The notes below the pieces were generated by a model that saw only the letters and a program-made list of their open reading frames with translations, had not been told where the DNA came from and did no database searches. This document shows, in pieces, positions 33,645-43,999 of a stretch of 64,000 bases of DNA. The first letter of the stretch is position 1, and every line of letters begins with the position of its first letter. The position numbers were made by a program, and so were the translations under genes. This DNA is from Gonocerus acuteangulatus (lineage: Eukaryota > Arthropoda > Insecta > Hemiptera > Coreidae), in NCBI GenBank assembly GCA_946811695.1, contig OX328132.1, positions 122,338,235 through 122,402,234 on the forward strand, given 5' to 3'.

Positions 33645-34235
33645 ATGAAAGGACAAATTAACTTCATCAGCAAGAGGTATTTCACTGTGTTTTGCAGGCA
33701 TTTTAAGAGTTACTATGAGGCTCTGGGTGTTACTTCTAAGGCTACCCAAGCTGACATAAAGTCAGCCTATTATAAACTGTCAATGTTGTACCACCCTGAC
33801 CGAAATCAAGGCTGTAAGGAAGCTTCGGTCAAGTTTCAACAGATAAGAGCAGCTTATGAGGTATTAGGTGATTATAAAAGCAGACGACTTTATGACAAAG
33901 GAATATTAGCTGATAGAACTGGTGGAGAATCGATGGAAGAAGCATTCAGAAGGCAAAGTTCTACAATTGTGCACAAGCAGAGGCCAGTAAGGACTGGACG
34001 AACGCCAATTTACAACTTTGACGAATGGTCTAGGTCCCATTATGGTGAATCCTTTCAAAGAAAAGCTACTGCCAAAGCGGAGTATGAGTCTCGGAAACGT
34101 TTTCAAGAAGAAGCCGAAAATACAGCGAAGAAATTCACTGTGGTATTTACAGGGGCACTGCTGCTCTCATTGTATGCCCTTTTATCATCAACACATAATG
34201 ATCATGATAAACCTAAACAAACGACCAAAAGCTAG
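33645..34235 (+). CDS. DNAJC30: DNAJC30-like mitochondrial J-domain protein
   Basis: One uninterrupted exon, 196 residues. The N-terminus (MKGQINFISKRYFTVFCRHF) is basic, without acidic residues, as in a mitochondrial presequence. A J domain follows at about residues 22-86: YYEALGVTSKATQADIKSAY, the HPD motif at 50-52 (stimulates Hsp70 ATPase) and AAYEVLGDYKSRRLYDKG. After it comes the NFDEWSRSHYGESF block (about 124-137) that marks DNAJC30 rather than general DnaJ proteins, and one membrane segment at about 164-182 (FTVVFTGALLLSLYALLSS). In mammals DNAJC30 is in the mitochondrial inner membrane and aids complex I maintenance and ATP synthase. The length agrees with the family. Its single exon is as in other animals. 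The start at 33,645 is the first ATG that keeps the presequence. Confidence 0.93.
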   Translation: MKGQINFISKRYFTVFCRHFKSYYEALGVTSKATQADIKSAYYKLSMLYHPDRNQGCKEASVKFQQIRAAYEVLGDYKSRRLYDKGILADRTGGESMEEAFRRQSSTIVHKQRPVRTGRTPIYNFDEWSRSHYGESFQRKATAKAEYESRKRFQEEAENTAKKFTVVFTGALLLSLYALLSSTHNDHDKPKQTTKS

Positions 34236-35620
34236 TAGTTTGTAGGGAAAAAGTGAATTGTGATAAACTTGCCTCAAAAATCACTTGAGAAATTGTTAGT
34301 AATCTTTCTTATACTTTCTTTTTAAACGTGTTATTGTTATTTATCATCAGGCGTTACTCTGTGATTTGGGAAAATACTTGTCCTTATTTTAAAAATACTC
34401 AAGACAGCCTGAAATATGTGCTATGCGGTAAAACATTTTTCTGTAGAAATTCTCTTAATCAAAATGGCATCAAAACCACAGTTGGGCATAACTTGACAAG
34501 CTGTTTAGGTAATTTAAATTTAACTCTCAATCTCACCAGTTTCTCTCATTTTCTTTATTTTCTAACACAATCACACTTGTAAGAAGTAAATTAATCAAAC
34601 TATTGGATCTTTTTTACATGAAGGCTGCTAGTTCCTTTATATCACCAAATGATTAGTTTAAAAGTAATTATCATTCCTCTTTTCTTTTTTTTTTAAATAA
34701 ATTAAACCATATGAATCTCTCTGGGGCGAAAGCTAAAATGAGAAATAGAAAAGAGTGTGACACAAGGAGGCATCTCTTAGATTCTTATTTGTGCGAGTTT
34801 TTATGGGGACTTAGGAACAGTAACAGCAATTTATTTCAACAAATATTCGAAGGCTGCTTTCTTTCCAGTGTAAATTATTTAAATTTACCTGTATTCTTCT
34901 TTTGCTAATCGTATGGTAATTAAAGTGAATACTTTTAAAGTAATCATTTGATGATAAAAAGTAACTGGCAGCATTAATAAAAAAAAAAATAGACCATCTA
35001 CTAAAAGATCAGTCAACTATACTTTTTATTAGTTTTTCAATTAAAATAATATTTTTCAGGCATATATTTTTATTTAGAATTGCTGCTTTATTTTTTCAAT
35101 ACATTTTAATTGTTTTTTGATTGTTAAAAATATGTCAAATCGAATTGATTTTTAGTTTCAGCTGAGCAATTCTACTGGAATAAAACTTATCTAGTAAAAT
35201 CTGATTTTCATCAAAATATTAAAATATATCAAATGTATGAAATATTTCAAATGTATGGTTTACGTATTTGTTTTGGTAACTTGTAATTTTCAGTTATGAT
35301 TCATAATTACAGTTTTAATTTAGCTTACACTGTTAGCTGGTTGATTACTTTGATTGAGCCCATCTTTGATTTACACAATTGTCTCGATTGTGGCGGTTAT
35401 TTACTAATAAAGTTTATTTTCCTGTTTTTCTTTTTCTTATATACTTATTTTGCACCACATCCACTTCATATTGCTTTTAATAAAATTGGTATCCAATTAT
35501 CTTCATAATTTGTAGCTATTAGATTAATTCTTAGCATTTTCTAAAGGAATGTATTGAGGTTGCTCTTATAAAAAACTTTTTGAAAAATATCTTCAACACT
35601 TCATCGATCCTACCTAAAAG
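34236..35620. other. DNAJC30 3' side, no further gene seen
   Basis: AT-rich. A possible polyadenylation signal AATAAA is at 34,696. The first coding exon of KRTCAP2 (probably 4-5 codons) may lie in 34.3-41.0 kb but cannot be told apart from background. Confidence 0.4.
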
Positions 35621-35639
35621 ATACAGAATATGTGCTACA

Positions 35640-35830
35640 TTAAAATTAATGGTAACTGTGAAGTTTAGGGGCCTTCTCACTGATTTTTTTTTTCCTGGTT
35701 GTTCTATGAGGTATTTTGATGCACTAAAGACGAATCCGTTTAAAAAAAAAAAGTTGCTCTGAACTAGGATAAAAGTTATTAAGCACTAAAGTTCACTGTT
35801 ATGCAGGTTAGAAAAGCAAGCGTGAACAAC
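35640..35830 (+). repeat. Dispersed repeat family B, copy 1
   Basis: 'aagtttaggggccttctcac' and 'tattttgatgcactaaagac' then 'gaatccg' and 'ttcactgttatgcaggttag' recur at 40,318-40,830; the first phrase also occurs alone at 35,930. Family unknown; non-coding. Confidence 0.75.
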
Positions 35831-36185
35831 AATATTCATAAAAATGTGCATGTGAAGGGATTAAAAATTGGGAAATAAGGAACACTCATTTGAAATTTTG
35901 ATAAAATATTTATTCAAAAATTAATTGTAAATTTTAAGGGCCTCCTCACCCGTTTAATGTATTGCATTATGGGTATACATTAGACTCAATCTTGGAGTCT
36001 GGAGTTGGATTGACTAAGGCAATCCAGCCTTGGCATTTTCTAGAGCGAGCAGAAATGCATAGCACGTTTTCCCATAATGTGAAATAAATATATATATATT
36101 TTTTATTATTAAAAGTTTATATATCTTTATTTGTCAATTATACAATACATATAGTATTTTTTATAATTCATTTGTTTATGAATTA

Positions 36186-36835
36186 AAGTCATGATTTATC
36201 AATAGGGGAAAAAAGCCCATTGGCCAAAACCTATTAGCATGAAGTGTTAACAGATGTTTACAACTTGTTTATGTGTGACTATTTACAATATTTACATTTT
36301 ACAGTAGATCTCTTGGCCATTTGCGCTTAAGGCGACGGTGAGGGTTACCAGGAATGGAGGATGAAGATAAGTTATTGATTAGGGGATTGTCGTGACCAGG
36401 CAAGCTGGAGTGGAAGTTAAGGTATCGGGTTTTGGATAGGGTTTGGACAAAGGGGATTTCTAGGTCATTATGGATAGTGAAGTTTGAGACATAGAACGGA
36501 GCATTGACTATTTTACGGAGTATTTTGGATTGGAGAGATTGGATTCTGAGGATATTGGATCGCTTGGCACACCCCCAAACTTCCAAGCCATACGTCCAGG
36601 TGGGTTGAAGTATTGCAGTATGTATCCGTCTCTTGTTCTGTAAAGATAGTTTGGAGCGAGAATCTAGTAGTCTAAAACGTCTGTTTGTTTCCTGTCTTTT
36701 CTTTTGTATGTGTTGGCTCCAGGTAAGTCGTTTGTCAAGGGTAAGGCCGAGGTAGGTAACTTGGGTTTTTTCACAGATTTCTCTTTGGAAAAGATTGACG
36801 GAGGGCATTTGGATCTTCGAATTTGACTTAACCAT
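36186..36835 (-). pseudogene. Jockey-type LINE, C-terminal RT region, minus strand
   Basis: A minus-strand copy of the C-terminal part of the LINE at 32,184: YLGLTLDKRLTWSQHIQKKR through LQPTWTYGLEVWGCAKRSNI to RRLKRKWPRDLL, here open over 178 codons. Only a few residues differ from the plus-strand copy, so both insertions are fairly recent. It is cut on its 5' side near 36,840. The 3' UTR holds the 'ccaatgggctttttt' phrase also present at 33,213. Confidence 0.88.
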
Positions 36836-37030
36836 TCCCCGCGGAATGGTCTAGAGACAAAATTTTGGTGGAAATGAGAAGCAGAATCACTTACCGAAAT
36901 ACAATTCATTTAAGTTACACCAAAAGCTTATTTTCACTCTGATAATCATAAAAAAGTTTATATTATTTTAACAATAATAATAATAAAAACAACCTCTTAG
37001 CTGGCTCTAATAAAATACATAAAAATAACA

Positions 37031-37171
37031 GGATTTTTTAGGGTCTAGTGGTTAAGGCCTTGGATTCTAAGTTAAGGTTAAGGCGGGAGATGGGGGTTTG
37101 AGTCCCTCCAGGGAGCAGGGATGTTCATCTTGTTGAGAAAATTCTCCGCTGCACCATGGATGTCGGTGTGC

Positions 37172-37226
<55 letters not shown>
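37031..37226 (+). mobile_element. tRNA-derived SINE (family 1)
   Basis: Plus orientation. Box A-like region 'tctagtggttaaggc', box B 'gggtttgagtccctcc', body 'gagaaaattctccgctgcac' and 'atggatgtcggtgtgccat', then a 47-base A tail. The same body occurs at 20,250-20,330 and 62,200-62,285. No target duplication seen. Confidence 0.8.
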
Positions 37227-37227
<1 letters not shown>

Positions 37228-37429
37228 GTACTTTTTAGAAATGTTCAAAAATTCTCATTCATCGAGACACTATTTTAGATTTCAACTGCCCTGTGGCAAT
37301 TTTTCAACGAGCCCATCGTCAAAAATCAACCTGCTGCAAGTGGAACTGGAACTCACATCTCCTTCTTTTTGGTACCAGTTATACTAACATACTATAATAT
37401 TTTTTATTTAGTAAATACGCAAAACAAAA

Positions 37430-37835
37430 CAGGAAGAGGGCGCTGCTTGACCGACCTTGATGAATGTGAGGGATAGAAGGAAGAGAGTGCTATTCTACTG
37501 ACCATTATGAATGTGAGTGGTAGAAGGAAGAGAGTGCTACACTAATGATCACGATAAAGACAAGCCAAAAGAAGGAGGCTGCACTACTGATGAAGATAAG
37601 GTGCACAAAGAGAAGGAAGAGAAAGCAGTTCTTTCGATGAAGATGGAGGCAAACTAAGATAAGGATAGATAGCAGCTCTTCTGGTCAATAAAGAGGCATG
37701 AGGAAGGAAGAAAGGGATTGCTGCTGTCCCCATCAAGATAGAGGCAAACTAAGAGAAGGATAGATAGCAGATCTTCTGGTCAATAAAGAGGCATGAGGAA
37801 GAAAGAAAGAGATGGCTGCTATGCCCATCATGGGC
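37430..37835 (+). repeat. Purine-rich tandem repeat, about 95-bp unit
   Basis: Two close copies start at 37,648 and 37,742 with 'gaggcaaactaaga' and share 'ataaagaggcatgaggaag'. More diverged, shorter units ('gaaggaagagagtgctac') precede them. Not coding in any consistent frame. Confidence 0.8.
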
Positions 37836-38529
37836 GTTTATAGGAAATAATTCGGGGGGGGGGGCTGAGAGCATGTGGGGGTATGGAATACTAACAATCT
37901 TGGAATTGTTAGCCAACTAAAACGCCCAAAAAACTATAACTTTTTCTAAACTGAGTGGTCTTATTTAATTTATTTTAAAGGTTTTCATGACACATTTTTA
38001 CCGATTAAATCAAAATTTCTGGGGGCTGCAGCCCCTCAGCCCCCCCCCCCTTGAACCAAGGGTTTATAAGTAAAGATGGTTGTTACAAGGGATAACAGTC
38101 TGCCAACAAGTATAACCTCAAGGTTATACTCCAAAGAAAATAGTTGTAAAGAGAGAGAGAGAACTTGGATAGGTACTTGCCAGCCTCGACTTTGTGACGG
38201 CATCAGTTTATATTACATTCTATAATAAACTGGACAACAATTTAACTTTTTCCGCCGATGAATTAAATTAGCCAGATATATTTTTGTGTATTATTCATCT
38301 AAAAGCATGTAATTTTTCAAATTGGAACAAAAATGTTGCTTGAAAATAAATAACTTCAATATTCAATATAAAGAATTAGAAAAGAAAATCAATAACATTA
38401 AGAGATATATATATATATAAACCCTTGTGATGATGATATAGTTAGCCGTCGAGGTGATAAGTAAAGATGGAATGGTTGCGATTCGGCTAAATAAACCTCA
38501 ATATGATTTTGTTTTAAAAAATCTATATT

Positions 38530-38572
38530 TCGGACGTTTCGGCTACTCATTGGTAGCCTTCGTCAGCTAAAA
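38530..38572 (-). ncRNA. Hammerhead-ribozyme motif B
   Basis: Minus strand: CTGACGA (38,566-38,560), stem II GGCTAC/GTAGCC with loop CAATGA, GAAAC (38,540-38,536) and GTC (38,535-38,533). All invariant core bases are present; stem I is weak (one GC and some AU pairs). Confidence 0.72.
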
Positions 38573-39229
38573 TGACAAAAAAAGAAATTAATACAGAAAC
38601 AAAAAAAAGTTTATAATTGTGATAGGTAACAGAACTATAAGTACAATTAACTTATAAAAGAGCATATTGTCTTAAATTCTTAGAATGAAAAAATAAATGG
38701 GTACAATAATTGATTTTAATAGTAATTAGTAACATTAATTGATTTTACAAAGAAATAAGAAACTACATACCAATGACAAATATAGTAGCTAATAGTAACA
38801 TTAATTAATTTCACAAAAAAATAAGATACTACATACCAATGGAAATGCCGAGCGGCAGAGGAAGACCAAGGTTGGCAATTAAGTAACCATTGTGAAAGTG
38901 TCTAAGGAAAAAGGAATCTACTGGGGCATACGTAACTGAAAACAGCAGGTGGTGGGAGAAAGGTTGGTAAGGATCAAAAGGCATGTTTATGACATTTTAT
39001 GTCAGGAAAGGAGAAAAAGGTGTTAATGGAAGGATACCCAAGGGGCATGGGAAAAATCTAGGTGGGAGGTCGGGAGAGTTTTTGGAAAATATTAGCGTAC
39101 ATAGGAGAACTGCCTAGCGGGGTCGTTCCTAGGGCGGGTTGGCCTATCCAGGTAAGATCGTAAATAAGACCTTTCTTGAAAGTAAAAATGGAACTGTCAA
39201 CTTTGGTCCTCCTCTGCCTCCCGGCACTT

Positions 39230-39274
39230 TCAATGCTGACGAAGGCTACCAATGAGTAGCCGAAACGTCCTAAA
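39230..39274 (+). ncRNA. Hammerhead-ribozyme motif C
   Basis: Plus strand: CTGACGA (39,236-39,242), the same stem II as motif B, GAAAC (39,262-39,266) and GTC (39,267-39,269). It points toward the palindrome's right end. Confidence 0.72.
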
Positions 39275-39372
39275 TATAGATTTTTTAACAAAAATCGTAT
39301 TGATGTTTATTTAGCCGAATCCCAACCATTCCATCTTTACTTATCACCTCAACGGCTATCTAATCATCACAA

Positions 39373-39426
<54 letters not shown>

Positions 39427-39749
39427 TAATGTTATTGATTTTCTTTTCTAATTCTTTATATTGAATATTGAAGTTATTTATTTTCAAGCAACATTTTTGT
39501 TCCAATTTGAAAAATTACATGCTTTTAGATGAATAATACACAAAAATATATCTGGCTAATTTAATTCATCGGCGGAAAAAGTTAAATTGTTGTCCAGTTT
39601 ATTATAGAATGTAATATAAACTGATGCCGTCACAAAGTCGAGGCTGGCAAGTACCTATCCAAGTTCTCTCTCTCTCTTTACAACTATTTTCTTTGGAGTA
39701 TAACCTTGAGGTTATACTTGTTGGCAGACTGTTATCCCTTGTAACAACC

Positions 39750-40317
39750 GGTAGCTTCGGTATACTGAAATTGTGTTTTGTTGGAAATAAACAATTATGG
39801 GTATTTATTTATGTTACGTTATATGTTTTTCTACTTCACTTAGGCTCTAAAAGATAATTTTTAATACTTTATTAAACTTTAATCGTGTAATTCATGAAGG
39901 TACACTGAATTAGCTTGTTTTTGCAACAGTCGTCACCTTATTAAAGATAAAATATTGATAACATGTTAGGTTTTAGCTCTAAATAATATCTCTATAAGAA
40001 AGTTGCTGTTAATTTCAAAGCTGAACTTATGGCTTTAGGATGAATTGTTGTTCATCTATCTTTGGCATAATTAAGTATTTGTTTTTTTGTTTAAATTCAA
40101 TCAACTACAAGACGATGCTTCTTCATTATTATATACTGCATATACAGGAGTGAATAGTTCTTAACTACATGATAATACTTAATTATTACAAAATAATATT
40201 CAATAGTTCAAAATATTACTGCACCTTTACAGAACAATACCGAATAGTTCTAAATAATACTGAATTGTTCAAAATATTACTGAATCATTGCAGAATAATA
40301 CCAAATAGGGTAATTGT
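39750..40317. other. No gene seen
   Basis: AT-rich; 40,190-40,310 repeats the phrase 'aaatattactg' and 'agttctaaataatactgaat' in a short irregular array. Confidence 0.5.
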
Positions 40318-40840
40318 CAAGTTTAAGGGCCTCCTCTCTGATTTTTTTTTATATTTTGCACTAATAACGTTTTCCCCCCCTTTTTTAAGGCATGTCAGCC
40401 ACACAAGCCATTTACGCCTTGATTGGGGTGACAGATAGCCCCTCCACTACCAACAAGACCCAACCAGGCGAGGGCACACCCACCGATATCGCAGGCCCCC
40501 CGCTCGATGAGGGTTTACAGTATAGTGCAGACACTATATGGCACGAGCTTGTGGGCGAGGGTTTGTTCGTTGGGACCAAGCCGATCAAACCCTCCAAGCT
40601 CATGGACCCCATTGGTCCTGAGGGCCCACGTCATCGGAAGACCCACCCCCACCGACCGGCACCAAACCGGAGCAGAGTCGCCCCTAATAACGTATTTTGA
40701 TGTACTAAACACGAATCCGTAAAAAAGAAAAATAATAAATAAAAAATAAAAAAAAAATGAAATTGCTCTCAACTAGGAAAAAGTTATTAAGTACTAAAGC
40801 TCACTGTTATGCAGGTTAGCAAAGAAAAGGTAAACAACAA
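40318..40840 (+). repeat. Dispersed repeat family B, copy 2, with insertion
   Basis: Both halves match family B copy 1; between them lies the GC-rich insertion at 40,371-40,683. Confidence 0.75.
40371..40683 (+). mobile_element. GC-rich 313-bp insertion with 10-bp target duplication
   Basis: Flanked by CTAATAACGT at 40,361-40,370 and 40,684-40,693. The left end is a C7T6 tract, the right end GAGTCGCCCC. It is markedly GC-rich against an AT-rich host. Plus-strand frame 40,392-40,700 reads MSATQAIYALIGVTDSPSTT and continues without stop through the insertion, but I recognise no protein family and the last residues are host repeat. It may be a short retrocopied fragment or an unknown element. 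Confidence 0.6.
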
Positions 40841-41039
40841 CATTTCTGGGCCGATCACAAGTATTTGTGGACAATATGGAGAAAATGTCTCTTTAGCAGT
40901 TTTGTCTCTTTAGCAGTAAAAAAAAACACTTGTTTTTTTGTTTTTTTTTAAATACCATTTATTCTTGAAATATGTTTTATAAAAATGTGTTATTTCATTC
41001 TTTAGAAAACTATAATTTTGATTATTAATTTGTTTTTAG

Positions 41040-41197
41040 GTGCAACTTCCACAAAATCGTCCTTCTTCTCTGCTACTATTTTAAGCATTATTCTTTTTTG
41101 TATAATGCAAATGCAGAAAAGTTGGTTTGCTTCATCTCAATTGCACACAATATTAGGAGGTTATTGTGGCTCCATCCTATTTATACTTATGCTTACA
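41040..41197 (+). CDS. KRTCAP2: KRTCAP2, exon 2 (first exon found)
   Basis: Acceptor TTTTTAG, then two bases completing a codon and 52 codons: ATSTKSSFFSATILSIILFC then IMQMQKSWFASSQLHTILGG and YCGSILFILMLT, donor ACA|GTATCC. KRTCAP2 has the equivalent first membrane helix, the conserved MQM...LAS pair and the GG..GS..F second helix. The protein is a small multi-spanning endoplasmic reticulum subunit of the STT3A oligosaccharyltransferase, linking it to the translocon for co-translational N-glycosylation. The initiating exon (about 4-5 codons, ending in phase 1) is not identified. Confidence 0.9.
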
Positions 41198-43059
41198 GTA
41201 TCCTTTATGTGCGGAATGTACTATTTAATTTCTAGAATTATAAAAATGTAATAGTTTTATCTCTGGAAATGAGATTTTTATTTTGTTTTGTTATACACAA
41301 ATTATTTTGTTTTAACTTATCAACATTTTTTACTTAAAAAAAAATGTACTAACCATTACATCCCTTATTCATCTTGCCTTGGGAATGCCACTTATCAGAC
41401 AATTGATATTTTCAATGTACATTTATTTATTGATGTTCAAAGCATTCTAATTATGCCTTCTATAAAACTAGAAGTATATGGTTGGTCAAATGAAAGATAA
41501 TTTTCTTAGATGTGACCTGATTTAAGATAGGCTGTGAAATAGTTAGCATGTGCAATCTAAGTTTGATTTTTCCAAGATAAAAATAATATCATACTAACTC
41601 CTGGTTTATTTTATCCATTAATATTATTTTTAAAATATATTATTATTTTGGTATTTAAATTTTAACCTAATAACCCCTTAATTGAGTTGATACATGTTTT
41701 TGTCAAATGATACAAATGTTCTTAAATATTTCTGATTGAATGATTGTTTTGTTATTTACATATACAATGTCTTAATGGAAATTAAAGTAAAGTTGCTGAT
41801 AACTAAAGCACTATTACAGAGGTTATTAGTGTTAAGCCCTGATTTGATGCTTATTATGAGCATTCTCAGAATGAGATTTTACATCTAAATTTTATTGACA
41901 TTTATGATAAAAAAAATTAAGTTTTAAACAGTCATCTTTCACTTACTCTATTTTTTCAATTGTTACTGCAATATAATGAAAAATATCAAATATGCTTAAA
42001 AGTTTTCTATTTTTTCTAATTATGAGTGTTACTTTTTGAAAAAAAAAAAAAATCAAATATTTCCTTGCAGAAAGAGTTTTAGTTACCTTCTCTTATCTAA
42101 AAGTAATCTAAACCCTATTTTTTATATTTTCCACAACTCTTGCCAGATAGGCTTTGATACAATTTTTTTTTAAACTCCTACTATATGATTTAAGCCTCCA
42201 GTTGAGGTTCCGTTTTATCCTAGGGATAATGTTACACATGTCACAGATCGACAAGAACAATGTCAAATTTTTAAATGAATCTATTTTAAGCAAAATCCAC
42301 TACTCTGTGTATGAAATAAGCCTCATTCGATGAAGAATACTTTTCTGTGTAGGTCATTACAACACTACCAGAAGTGCTTGTGACGGTTGTAACTTGAAAC
42401 ATATTTTTAAAATAAAATTAGTGCTAATGGACATAGAATCAAGTGCACTTTACAAACAAACAATAAATAAAATAGGTTAAAAATAAGAATGGAATTTTTG
42501 CCCGTACGAGACAGCAACCTGCATGGCGTTAAAATACCGTGGAGCGGAGGAGGTTCCACGGGAGGGCATTAAAATAGCTGAGCCTCTATTGTACACCTCT
42601 TCTCATTTCTCCTTACATGCTTTCGTTATTTTTTTCTTTAAAAAGTTTTCCGTCGCCAGTTTCTCATAATGTCGCTTAAAAACTTTTTTATTTAATATTT
42701 AAATCCTTTTGCATGCAGTCCCATTGTCACAGAAGTGGCTATCAGTCTCAAATAATGGGATTCTTTATAAACTAGAAGGGCTTATTACGATTAACACAAA
42801 CGATGAACAGTAGTAAATAATCAGATGGCTAATTATCCTCTTTAAATTAGTTCCTAATCTTAAGAATTGGTTTCCCATTGTTCAGAAATCAGAGTTGTAG
42901 CAGTGTTCTTGCTGATGAGGGATATATTATTATTATTATTATTAACTTGTTTCTAAAAGAAATATTAGCTGGTTTTTCGAAATCGTAGAACTAGGGAGAA
43001 ATTTTGGTTTATTTGACACTTATTAATTATATATGTGATGGTCCTTAACTCATTGAAAG
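41198..43059. other. KRTCAP2 intron, no other feature seen
   Basis: AT-rich intron sequence with an ATT repeat at 42,927-42,944. Confidence 0.5.
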
Positions 43060-43123
43060 GCACTTGGTAATTTTGAAACCCTTATATTTGGAGCACGTTT
43101 CAACACAAAACTTTTTCCAGAAG
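43060..43123 (+). CDS. KRTCAP2: KRTCAP2, exon 3
   Basis: A 64-bp exon, ALGNFETLIFGARFNTKLFP then E and one base, between AG at 43,058-43,059 and donor GTAAAA at 43,124. It corresponds to the [21 protein letters not shown] segment type of the family, a loop between the second and third membrane helices. Phases (0 in, 1 out) match exons 2 and 4 exactly. The acceptor has a poor pyrimidine tract, but the fit to the family and phases make it convincing. Confidence 0.85.
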
Positions 43124-43221
43124 GTAAAATGAATATTTGAATAAATCTCGCCTCTTTGATTCTTACAAAATATTTTTGAATGTTTTATTTGTATTGGGGT
43201 TCACATTTTTTTTATTATATA

Positions 43222-43762
43222 AATGGTTGGAGATGTCAAAATTTTTCAAAGGAGCAAAGTTGCAGTTCTCGTCGAGACCTGTAAAATGGTGCCCTCGGAA
43301 ATAAGAAAATCTCCCTTCTAAGGGCTCAAATAGACCTTTGAAGGGAAGGGATCTGAAATGTTGGCGCCTCTTCTGCCTAAAGCCCTAATTTTTATTTATT
43401 TTCTTTTTTAGTTTACACTAAAAGGAATAGTTTTGTTGAATGCTGAACACATTCTCCTAAGCTGAATTATCCCTCCAACGACAAAAATAAAATTTGAAAT
43501 TTCAAATGAGGAATACATGCAAATGAAAACGTATTTTTACAGAGAACTGTTTAACGTAATAAGATTCTTTTTGCACAGTTCCTTGTTTCATTAGTAATTT
43601 TAGAAAATGTAATGCAATATATGGGTAAAGAGGGAACCCTTTCTTTCAAAGGTCTTTTTGAGCCCTTAGAAGGGCTATTTTCCTATTTCCGAGGGCATAA
43701 TTTTATAGGTCTCGACAAGAACTAGAACCTCCTTTGAAAAATGTTGATATCTCCAACAGTTT
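43222..43762. mobile_element. TIR element (MITE) in KRTCAP2 intron
   Basis: The left arm 'ggagatgtcaaaatttttcaaagg' through 'tctcgtcgagacctgtaaaatgg' and 'agggctcaaatagacctttgaa' is matched in reverse at 43,640-43,757. Arms are about 120 bp, spacer about 290 bp, no open frame. Superfamily unknown. Confidence 0.75.
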
Positions 43763-43999
43763 AGTAGTTATTTCTCTTGTAGAGGGAGTGGAAGATAAAA
43801 CATATGCTTTTAATGTTTTTTTATAAAGGCATTATGAAAGAATGCCTATTCACAACTGTATTTTAGTTTTTTGCCTTTCTTTCTCGGGAACAAAGCAAAA
43901 ACGAGATATATGGCAAAGGACTTTTTTCTTTATTTTTTCATCCTGCATCCATGCCCGAAGTTTTGCCGTTTTTTTTGGGGGGGGGGGGCAACCCAAAAA

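Larger units (their letters stand above)
38078..39749. mobile_element. 1.67-kb palindrome carrying two hammerhead motifs (Penelope-like derivative)
   Basis: Left arm 38,078-38,575 and right arm 39,236-39,749 are reverse complements. The outer 320 bases (38,078-38,405 and 39,422-39,749) agree practically base for base, while the inner 150 bases (38,420-38,575 and 39,236-39,380) differ at about nine positions. Each inner arm ends in a hammerhead core. The central 660 bases match 58,370-58,900 on the other strand. Inverted terminal repeats with hammerheads are known for Penelope-like elements, hence the tentative class. Confidence 0.8.

Noticed and set aside
33546..33749. Minus-strand frame overlapping the DNAJC30 start
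   Set aside because: Shadow of the J-domain gene, no similarity.
41018..41251. KRTCAP2 as a single-exon protein starting at 41,018
   Set aside because: The seven codons before 41,040 are the pyrimidine tract and acceptor of an intron, and the codons after 41,197 do not fit the family, whereas the exon at 43,060 does.
43590..43640. Alternative KRTCAP2 exon reading LVILENVMQYMGK
   Set aside because: It lies in the loop of a TIR element and lacks the FG...KLFPE match found at 43,060-43,123.
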